This document shows, piece after piece, positions 39,154 to 52,265 of a stretch of 64,000 nt of DNA. The stretch is from Sipunculus nudus (Eukaryota; Annelida; Sipuncula; Golfingiida; Sipunculidae), in contig CM049310.1 of assembly GCA_026874595.1 (NCBI GenBank), positions 5,148,001 through 5,212,000 of the forward strand, written 5' to 3'. Within the stretch, counting starts at the first letter, position 1. Each line of letters starts with the position of its first letter. The notes under the pieces are model-generated. The model saw only the letters and a list, made by a program, of their open reading frames with translations. It was not told where the DNA came from and ran no database searches. A program made the position numbers and the translations under genes.

Positions 39154-42100
39154 GTAAGTGTATGATATTTATCATTTAACTTAAATTTTTACCCTTCTAA
39201 TTTAATGTTGGATTAATTTGTTTTCACATGCAACCCGCACTGCGATCTCCTACCCGAAAATAGTTTAGTTTTCAGCTGTGCAACATGCATAATTGTTGGA
39301 TTCCCTTAGGGCCTTTGATCAATGAACCTCATCAAAGGAGATCACAAACCAGTAAAACTCAAAGGATCGGGAAGATGTATGGTGTACCGATGGACATTCA
39401 CCTCAAAGTGCATGCAACCGAGTACTTCATTCAACCCATTATTAATCATACTTCATGCTATGCAGTTTTTTAATTGAGCAATGTTTACTTTTATTAATCA
39501 TTTAATAATTCATTTATTTGTTGGGTTTTGCCTTGGATGTGTAACCATTCCCCAATAGGGTCATAACACTGTGGACCCCCCCCCCCCCCATCCCTACAAA
39601 GTTAATCTGGTTTGTTAACGGGTGATGACCTTCCAATTAAGCTTGCACAGCGTTCATCCTGGGTGGGGGTTGTCTGTAAAACATCTCACAACTTTGAAGC
39701 TGGTCATAGTTGACTCTCATATTATACATGCTAATCTTTTTATAGTCTGATATCACTGACCATGACAGTATTATCTGATTTGACAGTTTTAGTCAGAAAC
39801 TCTGACGACCCAAAGATTGATCTGAATGAAACTGTTCATTTAAAGTTGAACCTGCTTCTTAGTTCCATTTGTTTAGATTTAAGGATTGTAATTTTCATCA
39901 TTTAAAAATCCAATAATAGAGACCAACCACACTGCTAAATTAGTTCTGAGATTAAAGAGCCATAACAAAATATCAACATGAAGGGTCATATTTGGCAACA
40001 CCACAACCAAGAGCTCAGACAGCCCTTGACTGAGGTCCCAGATATTCATATATTGATTTATACTTGGGGGTACTTGGCGATTTCTGTGTTTTTCCCCAAA
40101 ATTAATTTGCCTATTGGTTGTCTTGTTAATTAGTCTCTTTTTCCTGGTTTTTAAGGAAGATGTGCAGACCAAGAGTGCGCGATTGTCTTCAGGCCATAGT
40201 GATGTGAAATTCATTAATGTTTTGCCTTTTATGTAGTTGCAAGTAGTTAAAGTCAGTTTCAGTTGCTCCGCGATAACTAAGTTATCATTAAAGTTTCATA
40301 CTTCGTCATTAACACTGTTTCACCTAATATTCTAAATATGTACATCAACAAGCGGGATGAAGAGTTGGCAAGCAAGCAAGCAAACTAGTATTTTCATTGA
40401 TAGCACCAACAATAAACTTTTGAACTGTGCCATCTGCCTGGCAGCTGTTATGTACAATACAGTAGCTACAGCTACATAATCTCACTTTACCCTCAGTCTA
40501 TTTGAAATCATCTTGAATCCCATTTGTTTGTTGAAAGTCATATGGGTGTCATAATTTACGGGTCAAATGTTCTTATCTATTAATAAAATATAAACCCTTG
40601 AACCTTTTATACAATTAGGCCAGAAGATGCCAATCCACTGTTCACAGGCTGTTTGTTTCGTTTATATCCATGTGTTTATAATGTGTGTGGGGGGAGCAGA
40701 ATAATCTAAACACATTCAACAAGAATATCTGGTGTCAAGTCACACTAACCAGAGTTTTGCAAAGGGCATTTGGTAACTAGTGACCTTTTAACTTCTACAC
40801 GCATGCAGCTTACTGCTTGTGTTTACGTGGTTTTACTGTTTGCCATAATTGCTGCATGTACCATGTTTACCAAGAGCTTATTGATAAACAGGCTCATACA
40901 CCTGTCACAGAGGCATTATAAGAACTTTTCCTAACAGGAATTAACTAGAGTTTTTTAATATGTCTGCAGAGTAAGCCAGAACTGACATAAATTCAACAAA
41001 AAAGGTTGGTGAATAGTTGGTTTAAAGATTTTACTCGATATTAGTTATGAAACTACTATGCATTTCTGATGATACCTCTGTGTGAAAGCAAGTTTTTTCT
41101 GATTAAGTTAGGTGTCAAACACTCGAACTAGGGCTTTATGTGAATCTGATCTCAGTGACTGACAGTTGAATATTTGTTATCACTGTTTCCTTTTTCAGGT
41201 TATTCACACTTCGTAATCATAACAGTCAAGTCAAATTAGGAAAATACATAATACACCTCACCAACAGGAACAAAACCTGCTGGAATAAGGTTACATGATG
41301 TAGCTTGTGATGATTGTGTAGGTGTATAATTATAACCTTTACTGGAGGATGCTTCCTGTGTCATGGTGAGCTGTTCTTATGTATGGTTGTCATTAGTATT
41401 GTGACAGTGTTGCTCTGGGTAATGATTTACCTGGGACTATACTAATTAAGACACCTGATCACTGATGTAGGTATGGTATTTATACTCTGTAAGCAATCAG
41501 CCATAGATGTTGGCATGAACTGAACTCCTTGCCACAGGTGAACTAAAGGTCTGTGAGTCACCAGAAAATACAGGTCTAATTAAATTGTGATACATTTCCT
41601 TGATAATGTTAGGAAGAGCTAGACAGGAACAAGGGTGGAGTCAAAGACCCTGAGTGTTTAATTTAGATACATCAGTGGATCATTTGAATACGCTTTAAAA
41701 TCAATTGAATGCATTAGAAGATAAGTCAGATATTATCTTAAGACAACTGGATACCTAGAATATACATTCACTGAAAAGGGGATTACTCGGATTTTTCATC
41801 TACTGTTACTGACTGCCAACCAGTGTATGCTCTTTTCTTCTCTATTTTTGCTTCATTTGAGAAATATTTGTTTGTACCTCACATTTATATTGCTTCTTCC
41901 AGAGCCCCGATTCATTGCTCCTTGACGTACGAACATCATGTACAGTTTTCAAGATGGCAAGAACATTACATTTTGTAAAATATCTGACTGTTGCCATTAG
42001 CCATTTCCTGTACTATGCAATATACATAGGTTTAGTTAAACCACAGAAAAAGTATGTCCTTCTTTTGCTCTCTTTTATCTTACAGCATTTGATGCTAGAT

Positions 42101-43490
42101 AAGTATAAAGTGTCTTTGAAGTATCAGAAAACTAATCAGTAAGCCATCTATGTGTGATATGCCTCAAACACTTTTCTTTTGAGAATGTTGATAAACTCTG
42201 CAAGAATATGAACAAACAATAGCTGCACATAGAGATTTTTTTATATGATGCATTTATGTTTTAAATATTCTATTCATATATAACATTGCAAAGCAGATAA
42301 AAAAATGTGAGACTTTATAAACCTTTTGTTGCAGCCTTTTTTCAGCATTGATGACTCATCAAAATGATTTTGTATACTATACTCGGATACAATCTGCTAT
42401 TCAGCATAATTGGCTTGGAACCTGATTTCTTGTATAACAAAAAACAGCTCTGACAAGGGCCTTCTTTCACCCTTATTTCTAATTTACTGTGATTTGAGTT
42501 GTCATTTTTCCGGTTTTGTTTTATTTCTTAAATATTGGGAGAAGAATTCTTTTATAAGTTTTGGCATGTCTCAGAAAAAGGGATAATGTCTAAAAATTTG
42601 CTTTTCCTTTACTCTTAATATGGAATCAAACATTCTCCAAATCAAATGAAACAACAGAGATCAAGTTCATAACATATTTTAATATAATATTTGCTTTTAA
42701 TGACACTTGCATAATGAATTTTTATTTAGAAATTTAATTTAATTAAATAGTCACACTTATGCATGAATTAATTGGACTATTTTGGCTTTGTTCTTTATTC
42801 AGTCTTGACCTAAGAAGTAAATGTTAGATTATAATACTGCCTGTATTTTGCATATCATTATTCATAATAGTGTACTTTAATGTGAAAACAATTCTTGAAA
42901 ATACCAATTTGAACAAATTTACCATCTTATCAAAAGCATGGAGTTCAAGGTATTATAAATACACTACCATGGTGGCCTTGATGTGGGAAAACATGTGCGT
43001 GTGTTTTGCCAGGTCCCATGGTTATCATATAATCAGTAATATGTCTAGAACCTGCCGCAGCTGACATCTGATATAATATTCAGCATTCACTGTGGTTAAG
43101 GCAGTGACAACGCCTTTCATATTCTACACAATAAAAAAGTGGAGATGTACTGTTGATATGGTAATTGATGCATTGCTTCTATGGAGTATATAAATAGGGC
43201 AACGGACTGTGTAATATTATCCTTGTAACAGATCGTGCACTTCTGTTTCCATGGGAACCTTTTTCCAGCAGACTGCCATTTCTGCTGTTGAACTTGTGTC
43301 ATGATTTACCATTGATAAACTGATTAATCTGTGAAAACCTGTTTCATAACTTTCAGACAAATCAGAAACCTTCTCATTTTATACTGCTGTCGGGGTAATA
43401 GAAATTTTGTTACTAAAACTTTCAAGTTAAAGTATGCATCCAATTCTCATTTCTTAAGTTTACCTTAGAATGAAATTTTCAATTTTAAGC
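39154..43490. other. Long intron or intergenic, left part
   Basis: AT-rich. A C run lies at 39577-39589 and a (GCAA)n patch at about 40370. I see no coding exon I would defend. Confidence 0.5.
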
Positions 43491-43491
43491 C

Positions 43492-46141
43492 TTTTTAGCT
43501 CAGCTGACTATAAGTCATCTGAGCTATAGTCGTGGTCCATTGTCCGTCGTCCGTCTGTCTGTCCGTCCGTCCGTCCGTCCGTCTGTCCGGATGTCCGTCC
43601 GTAAGACTAGCACATTTATACACCATTGGACCTACAAATCTGAAATTTGCCATACAGTTAGATGTCCCAAAAATCTCCTACCATGCTGAAAATTGGGTCA
43701 ATAGGACTTCGTTCCTTCGAGATATTAAGGAAAAACCTCAATTTTTTATTAGAAATCTATTTTCATACTTCAGGACTGCCTAATATCTAAACCACTCATC
43801 TGGTTTTCTTCATATTTGACTTAATTATTCCTCTATATAGTTCCTATGTATATGCCAGAAATTAAGTCAGTATTATTTAATTTAAAAAAGTTATGGGCCC
43901 AAACATAATGGACTTTGTAAAAAAATCAGGAAAGATATTTGGTCACTTAAGACCAAAAGTGTTAAAGGTAGGGACTTTTTTTCAGTAATACAACTTTAAT
44001 TGATCAAAATTTAATTGTATACCAAAAATTAGATCAAAATCTGTTAAATTTTTTTAAATATTGGCAAAAATATAACATTGGTACCTTAAATTTTGCCCAA
44101 GTTTGACCATGGCATGTTTTTTACCTGTAAGTACTGTGGATTTAATTTTCACAGCATGTTTTTGTTAGCATTTTGTCTGTTAACACCAAAAATTTGAAAC
44201 CAGTTGATCAAAAACTGTAGATTTTATTCAAGTTTTCAAGCACCATGTCACATCAAGTTTACATCAAGCTAGTGTTATGCAGTTTGCTAGAGCTCAGCTC
44301 CCCAGCTTCAGCTCTAAGTTCCTTAAATTTAGCATACAGTTAGATATCTCCAAAATCCCCTACCATGCCAAGAATTTTATCACTAGGACTTAATTCCTTT
44401 GAAATATTAATGAAAACTTCATTTTTCCATTAAAAACCCATTGTTACACTGTAAGACTGCCTAATATCAAAACCACTGATCTGACTTTGATCATATATAA
44501 TATACATATTTTTCTATACATTCGCTATGCACATGCCAGAAATGATGTCAGTATTGTGTAATTGTTTTAAGTTATGGGCCCAAACAAAATGCATTTTTTA
44601 AAAACTCAAGAAATATATTTACTCCCTTAACAAGAGGATTGCTAAAGCTAGAGTTTTTTTGTCAGGGATGTAACATTATTTAATCAAGATTCAATTGAAT
44701 ACCAAAAATTAGTTCTGAATTTTTCAAATTTTATAAGTTATTAGTATAAATATAAAATTAGTACCTTAAATTTTGCCCAACTTTGACCATGGCACGTTTA
44801 TTTCCTGAGAGCACTGTTGATATACTTTTCAAATCATGCACACATAAGGATTTCATCTTTGTAGTTTAGAAAGCTGAAAGAAATTGGCCAAATATTGTAG
44901 CTTTTATTAATGTTTATATGAGACCATGTCAGACCCAGGCTTAATCTAGCCCCTCTTCAGTCACCTGTATGTTGACCTTTCATCAGAATAGCAAAGCATA
45001 CACTGGGGCAGCCAGGCAGCTAATGCCCAGCCACAGTTGATCCAGGTGTCCAACCCAACTCATCTAGTAGTTGTTTTGAAAAACAACATAACAATAAACA
45101 ATAAATTATTAATTTTGTATTTTTTTATAACAAATTAAAGAAAAATTAATAGAAAGGGAATTTGTTAGTTGATGAGTAACAGAAAATTAACTTGCAGTTA
45201 CTGATGATGAAAGAATCTTGTATGGATTGATAGAATGTCAATGTCATTCCAAATAACACCATGCAGTCACCTATGGTATTTTTCAGTGAAATTTTAATGA
45301 TAAAAAAATAAATCATATTATTCATTAGTAATCATTACTAATCATTAGGGATCTTATGAAGGAAATTAATGATAGACAAAGATGCAGTTTATAATATTAA
45401 TCTAGATTCCTACTGTGTCTAGTGTGTAGATTGATGTGAAAGTAGTCCAAAATGAATATATTAAATTTATTTGTTTTAATATAAATAAAAGCCATAAAAC
45501 CAGGTACTTATGATCATTATTTAAATTTGTGAATTTTGTATATTCTGGATTCTCAACATCTTTGTTTGGCTAAAACTGAATAAATACTAGACATGGTGTG
45601 AATGCTTTGCAAATGTATTTGAATACGAATATGAATATGTACTGCATTAAAAAATTTTATTGCATAAGAATGGGAATTCAGGTAAAAATGAAAGTATTTG
45701 AATACCAGTGCAGATACTTTCAAAATGTATTCATGAATGCATTCATGAATATATTCTATAATATTATTTCAATAATCATTTCAGTTATATTTTATTTTAA
45801 AAAATCATATGATTTTCTTCTTATTTTTTTTAAATAAAAATTATATTTGCACAATATTTGTTATTAAATTTTAATAAATAGTTAAACTCTTTTATAATAT
45901 GTGCTGCTTATAAGTTATATGGCCAAGTCAAAATCTGTGTGACAATAGCACTCCATTTGTTAATAAAATAAATGAAATCAATCCTTTTCCCTGTCTCCAA
46001 AGATACTATCAAAATCATACATAAGCTAAACACCATAATAAAGCTTATATTTATTACCACAAAACAAGCATGTGCCTCTTCTCAAATCATATTTTTATCA
46101 TAAATCACAGCTGAGCGCCGTGACCCATGGGTCCCTTGTTT
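43492..46141 (+). mobile_element. GTCCG-type repeat, AGCTCAGCTGACT family, copy 2 (longest)
   Basis: The 5' end TTTTTAGCTCAGCTGACTAT pairs with AGTCATCTGAGCT to form a hairpin. A (GTCC/GTCT)n tract follows at about 43548-43605. The 3' end is AGCTGAGCGCCG, GACCCATGGGTC, CCTTGTTT. An internal block of about 650-700 bp is duplicated (motif at 43649-43720 recurs at about 44330-44400). Confidence 0.8.
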
Positions 46142-46832
46142 CTAGTTTTAATGTGTTTAAAAGGAAGTGAACATTTTTGAAAGTGGAAAATTACAATAGG
46201 TAATATTACTTGAATGCATCATGTGCACTACACATATATGCAGCTAATATGTTCATGTGGTCATAAAATAAACTATGGAAGGCTAACACAGCTCTAGGAA
46301 TAATATGCCAGTTAATGTATAAAGGGATCCACAGAACTAACAGGTTAATGTCAGAGCAGGTGCCTAGAAATGGAAGAACACTTTACAATTGCTACAAGGT
46401 TTCATGTACCTGCCATGTAACATTACATTGGCAAATTTGTGTATATCTAATTACTTTGTTGAAAATTGAAGAAATGCTAGTCAATTTCTCATAATTTTCT
46501 TACAGCCAAAGAACATTAATTTGGTCATCAAAATGACAAATCACTTTTAAGAGGCTTGGATTTTAATATTTATCAGTGGCATAATCTATTTGGAAAGTTA
46601 AGCCATCATTTCAGAACATAAAATTGCCCCTGCATTTTGCTCATCAACTTAAGAAACATAACATTGGATTAACTTGATTAAAATACTGTTGCTGGATGGA
46701 TATACATGTATCATGCATGTTCTGTACAACCAATTTGAGTAAGTAATTTGAACTCATATACCAATTTCTGCAACTTATCTTAAGCCTGCCAGTAATTAAA
46801 ACTAGCTACTATGGGGCTGGGCACTCAGCTGA

Positions 46833-47095
46833 ATTTTTTTTTTTTACTTTATTCATTTTATATGGATTGTACAACTAGTTATAATAACTAATACGAGGCA
46901 CTCTCCATGGCATGGATGTTTGGGCTCGGTAGTTGGTAAGGGTGGAGGAAACCGGAGGACCAAGAGAAAACCACCAACCTTGGACGGGCAACTACACTAC
47001 ATTCACACCACTACATTCTCATAGCCACACCGGGAATCGAACCCTGGTCGCCAGCGGAGAAGGCCGAGCATTTTTACCACTCAGCTGAATTTCTC
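46833..47095 (-). mobile_element. tRNA-derived SINE
   Basis: The minus strand begins with an A-box-like GCTGAGTGGTAAAAATGC and a B-box GGTTCGATTCC at standard spacing. A body with GGTTTCCTCC follows, then an A-rich tail at 46837-46848. A full tRNA fold is not expected. Confidence 0.75.
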
Positions 47096-47129
47096 TCTAA
47101 GGATAGGTTTATGAGCTTTTTCAAAATAG

Positions 47130-47470
47130 TGGTCATGTGACTAGTTTGAAGTCAACTTGTCTACTCAAGCTGGAGTTATCATCCATAAACTGATTTGTGA
47201 ATGGATGGGCCCTGTGACCCCAATATCAAAAGGAACCTTCCCCTATTGGCATGTGCGCCACATGGAAGACGGAAGGTTTGGAATTAAAAATTTGGCTTAA
47301 AAAGTATCCACAATCTTTTTAAAGAAGTGGGTCCTGTGGCCTTGACCTTTGACTTCATGACCCCAAAATCAATAGAGTTCTTACTGTAGTGGTGGGCCAT
47401 ATATATGTCAGGTTTGAAACTGGTGTTTAAATCCAAATTGGAGTTATCATCTGGAAACTAATACAGTAAA
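47130..47470 (+). repeat. Interspersed repeat with 'gaccttgacctttgac' core, fragment 1
   Basis: Contains 'aaagaagtgggtcctgtggcc' and 'tggagttatcatc' motifs that recur at 49600-50180. Confidence 0.6.
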
Positions 47471-48029
47471 GCGCCAATTTTCTGAAGACATCGGGGGGCA
47501 AGCTTTTTGTTAGAAAAAGAACTTTAGGAAAAACAGTCAAGGCGTAGGGGTCTAGCGGAAAGTTCCCAAGACATTTTATGATTAACTTAGTGCCATTTTA
47601 CTTGGGGGGAAATAGTATTTCTTTTTGACCTAGCTAATTAACCACCAGGACAAATAAAATATTGGATTTATTGCACTGCTGTATTGGCAAAGATCAGTCT
47701 CACCTGTTTTTTAGGATACGTGTGTGCCCTTTTTTCAACAAATTAATCGGAGACAAAGGTCAAATGACATCACCACTGGAGAAGCTTGGTTAATTTCTTT
47801 TGCAGCACACATGTAATGAGTAAAAGGCAAGTTTTTGAATGATCTTAGAAAATGGATATTTTAAAAATTTTCTTTGAGTCAGGGGTATCTGGCAGCTTCA
47901 TTTTAAATTCGACAAGGTTCTCTCTCTGCTTTTCTTTATATAGGTAATAGTGGAACTACCAATGTTGTAATTCCTTGCCAACCATTGAGCCACTCAAGGA
48001 TCGTTTGTCATCAAAGCATAACGCCGTCC

Positions 48030-49029
48030 TTTTTAGCTCAGCTGACTGTAAGTCATCTGAGCTATAGCAATCACTCTTTGTCCTTCAGCCGTCCGACCAT
48101 CTGCCAGTTAACAGGGCACAAATCGTAACCACTGGACCTAGAATCTTGTATCTTGACATGCAGGAACGCATGTGTGTCCTTGTCCTTGGAAACCTGAAAT
48201 TAGGTCTCTGCAACCAATGTTGTCCGAGCTATAGGGCTCAGAAGTACCCCCCAGAATAACTGAAAAATTGATACAACAGCTCTAGTATCTAAACAACTAG
48301 TGCATTGATCGGCATGATTCTTTGCATGCATATGCATCATGGAGTGTTTCCTCAGTTCATGCAGACTGGTGGCACCTTTAAAAAACTTAACACATTTTTT
48401 TTCTCTATTTTTGGAAACTTGAAATTAGGTCTCTGTTGCTCGTATTCTCCGAGCTATGAAGCTTATAATCACCCCCCAGCATAATTAAAATTTTGATACC
48501 AAAGCAGGGCACAAATCATAACTTTTGGATCTGGAATCTTCAAACTTTAAATTCAGGGAGGTCCATGAAAAGTCTCCTTGGAAACATGAAATTAGGTCTC
48601 TGTTACCCATATTTTCTGAGCTATGGGGCTTATTAGCACCCCTAAGAATAACTGAAAATTTATTTTGATACCAAAGTAGGGCAAAGATCATAACCATTTG
48701 GCCCAGAAACTTCATACTTGACATATTGAGAGTTCCTCAAAAGTTCTCCCCAGAAACCTGAAATTCAGTCACTGTGACCTATATTCTCAGAGTTTTGGGG
48801 TATGTTTGAGCACCCCAGAAATAATGCAAAATGCACACAAATTGCCAGATTCCTCAGTAAAGGCTGGTTGGATTGTCATCAAATTTGTTGTGCTTATGGG
48901 TCTTGATGAACTTAAGCTAAGATGCATGAACAATGATGCCACCTACATTGTCTTAATTAGTTGCCTGTGCAAGGACATATTGTTAACATGTCAGTCAGCT
49001 GAGCATCATAACCCATGGGTCACTTGTTA
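48030..49029 (+). mobile_element. GTCCG-type repeat, 'atagcaatcactctttgtc' subfamily, copy 1
   Basis: Has the 5' hairpin AGCTCAGCTGACT/AGTCATCTGAGCT. The interior holds about four degenerate units with 'gaaattaggtctctg' and 'gagctatggggct'. The 3' end is CAGCTGAGCATC, ACCCATGGGTCA, CTTGTT. Non-coding. Confidence 0.75.
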
Positions 49030-49599
49030 TCTTGTTTGATTCCAAATCTCTGCCAAATGACAGTTAGGTGATTTTGTTTGAGTAGGTTCTTCTTGACAGG
49101 AAAAGTGAATGATGATTAAGCTGAATAATGGTGAGATTAAGTAGATGACAAAACTGCTCACGGGAGTGAACTGCTTTATTTGTATTGCCAGGCTCACATG
49201 CCATGGCTGCACACCTAAACATGCTTGAGCACAAGCAATGTATAAACAATACCTTTCTAAATGCCCATGCAAGTAAACTGCTCAGTTGTTTGGTCTGACA
49301 TCCTAGCTCAAGCCAATAAATTTGCTTGCTTAAGTACAAATGAGATGATTATTAAACATAAGTATTCTTAGATAAACTGTTCAGCCGCTTTCTATGGGTA
49401 AAGGGAGCATTGCGTGGGTAGCTGTATTTTTTCACACCTTTGCCCCCACGACAGCATTGGCCCAGAACTAATTAATTAGGTTCACCATTTGGCTTAAACA
49501 CCTTGAAAAATACAAAATAAATATTTGGTTCCCATTTTAAAATTTCTGAAAAAAAAAAATTTGGAAAAACAAGATTTGGAAATTTGGAGCTCTACTGTA

Positions 49600-50190
49600 T
49601 GTGGACAGATGCCTTGTGACCTTAACCGTGTGACCCCAAAATCCATAAGTTTATTCCAGTATTGGCAGGTGAGCAATATCTGAAGAGGGAAGGTTTGGGA
49701 TGAAAAATTTAAAATACATACAAATTTTTTTTAAAGAAGTAGGTCCTGTGACCTTGACCTTTGACCTCATGATCCCTAAATTAAAAGGGTTCTTACATTA
49801 TTGGTAGGTCATATATAAGTCAAGGTTTATAACCAACATGTCAATCCACACTGGAGTTTTCATTCAGAAACAAACATGTGGACAGAGGGCCCCAGTCACC
49901 TTGACCTTGTGACCCCAAAATCGATCAAATGGAAGGTTTGGGATGAAACTTTGGCTTAAAATGCATCGACAATCTTTCTAAATAAGTGAGTTCTGTGACC
50001 TTGACCTTTGACCTAAATATCCATAGAGTTCTTGCATTAGAGATGGGCCATAAATTAGTCAAGAAAGAAATCCATATGTGAATCAAAACTGGAGTTATCA
50101 TCAGGAAACAAATTTGATGGACATACAGAAAGAGGAAGAGAGGGACAGACAGGGTGAGTATAGGGCATCCACTCATTCAAGCGAGGCCCT
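49600..50190 (+). repeat. Interspersed repeat with 'gaccttgacctttgac' core, fragment 2
   Basis: Two to three units of roughly 250-330 bp (gtcctgtgaccttgac at about 49743; gttctgtgaccttgac at about 49990). The end is 'gagagggacagacagggtg'. It may be one element with 47130-47470, split by later insertions. Confidence 0.6.
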
Positions 50191-50194
50191 TATA

Positions 50195-50803
50195 AACAAC
50201 AAGGTTTCAGGACACAGATGAAACCATAGTTGTGAATCTAAGGGTATCAATATAATTTGGCTGTCTCAAAATAAAGGAAAAAATGCATCAAAAATAGAAA
50301 AATACAGGTGGCGCATCAGTCTTCAGGAACTGAAGAAACCAATCATAATCGATAAACACACTGGGTTGCAGGACACTGGATGAAACCACAGCTGAGAAAC
50401 TGACGTGATTCATATCATTTGATGGTCTTAAAACAGGAAAAAATGTAAAATAGAAAAAAATACAGGTGGCGCCTCCAGTTTACGTGAACTGAGAAAACTA
50501 GTTGTGGTCAATATTTAAAACAAGAATCTTGGCAACCCATGCATTAATTATTAAGATACTGGAAGTTTTGTATCAAATATTAATTATTCTTTGGGGGGGG
50601 GGGTACTTACAAGCACCATAGCTTGGAGGATATAGATGGCACTGACCTAATTTCAAGTTTCTAAGGAGATTTTTCACTGACCACCAAGGATGTTCACTTA
50701 GAAGTTTCTAGGTCCAGCGGTTAAGGTTCTAAGGGACAGCCATATGGATGTTGGACAAAGGGCCATTCCTATAGCTCAGTTGACTTTCAGTCAGCTGAGC
50801 TAA
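50195..50803 (-). mobile_element. GTCCG-type repeat, reverse-oriented degraded copy
   Basis: The minus strand starts at 50803 with AGCTCAGCTGACTG and shares 'aactt gaaattaggtc' with 48030-49029 and GGTGGCGCCACCTG-like blocks with 62521-62550. Near its end a segment of about 170 bp occurs twice (50210-50310 and 50370-50480). Confidence 0.6.
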
Positions 50804-52024
50804 TGAATAGCAAGCTTTGAACATTGTCACTTCTTGTGATTTGGACAGACTGAGGGTAAAGGTCCCCCTGGTAGCATCCACTGATTCATGTCACATTCTG
50901 CTGATATGTGATACATTAACATGAGATCTTAAATGCTCACATCTCAAAGTCACTTGATTTCATTGCTTACAGATATATTATTAACACTGTGTGCCAGCAA
51001 AACAAGATCAGGAGAGCCAGGAAGAATTTAGTTTAAAAAAATTATTTCCATTATATTGTACAAACAGCTATATAAGCACTAAAGGATGTACCTTTAAATA
51101 AGGTAGTTTGAGGTCATAAGTAATGTAATACTGTATGTTATATTTGATAAATATAATTCGTCTTATAAATATTATTTGTAAGATGATAATGTAAGAATTG
51201 TTCATCACCCTTAGGGAATATTTTTATATTATCTTTAATTTAGCTTAATCGTTTAGTAACATTTCATTTAAAACAGAATGCAGATGTAAATATATTGATC
51301 TTGTGATGTCTTCTTATAAGGATGCTTTAGAATGTATTATTATTGATTGAGTAGTATACATTTTGGGCTGGTTTGTTTAGAACGGGTAATTAAATGTAAT
51401 ATGCTGCTGCATTAAGTATACAGTTCAAAGGACATGTGCAAAGAAAATGCAACATTTCTCCCTATAACAGTGCATAAGGTACTCTTGCACCTGTGAAAGT
51501 GAATATTTAATGAACACAGAGCAATACATGATAGAAAGTATTCTGCACTCATTTCACACATCATATCTGTGATGAGAAAAGCAGTGCACCTGTGTGACAC
51601 AATGTGTGCAGTTAAATACAAAAGAGACACTCCTGAAGAAGGAATGTATTTTGTTGTGTTTCATGCACTGTGAGCAGGTATTTATAAACCTTGATTAGCA
51701 TTTTGTTAGCTACTGAACATATATTAATGATCTCAGCTCAAGACAGGTAAGTTCCATATTATTTCTTAGCATATTATTAAGGGTTAAGCTGTGTTAGTGA
51801 CAGTTTAACACCAGTTATTTAAAATAGGTAATGGTAATTTGTAAAGTGCATTTGTCCTCAGATACTGACTGCTGAAGGAAATTACACCTGTCTCAGTTAT
51901 AATTTAGCATTTACTACGTAATGTGTGTTGTGAGGTTATTATTATTGTTGAAATCAACTTGTGTGCTCAGTAATTTGTGATATCATGAAAATGCTTGAGA
52001 TTGCCAGTTACAGAATAGTTTTTT

Positions 52025-52265
52025 GCTCTAATGACTTTTGGACTTGTGAGCTACAGCGATTGGTCTTTGTCATTCATTAATCCAATGGTCTCCCCCCCCC
52101 CCCCCCCACCCCCTCTGTTGTTCATCTGTCCATTAGCAAGGCAAAAGTCTTTATGGTTAGGCCTAGGAAGTTACTGTGTAATTTCAGTATCCATACAGGG
52201 CCTGGTTAAGTCTCCCTGGGAACAGAAATAAGGTCAGATTTACCTATATTCTGTGAGGTACATGA
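52025..52265 (+). repeat. GTCCG-type repeat remnant
   Basis: Degraded copy with 'gagctacagcgattggtctttgtc', a C run at 52093-52108 and 'ggaacagaaataaggtc'. Confidence 0.5.

Noticed and set aside
47020-47050. Possible tRNA gene (GGTTCGATTCC on the minus strand)
   Set aside because: The flanks do not form an acceptor stem, and the sequence continues into a SINE body with an A-rich tail.
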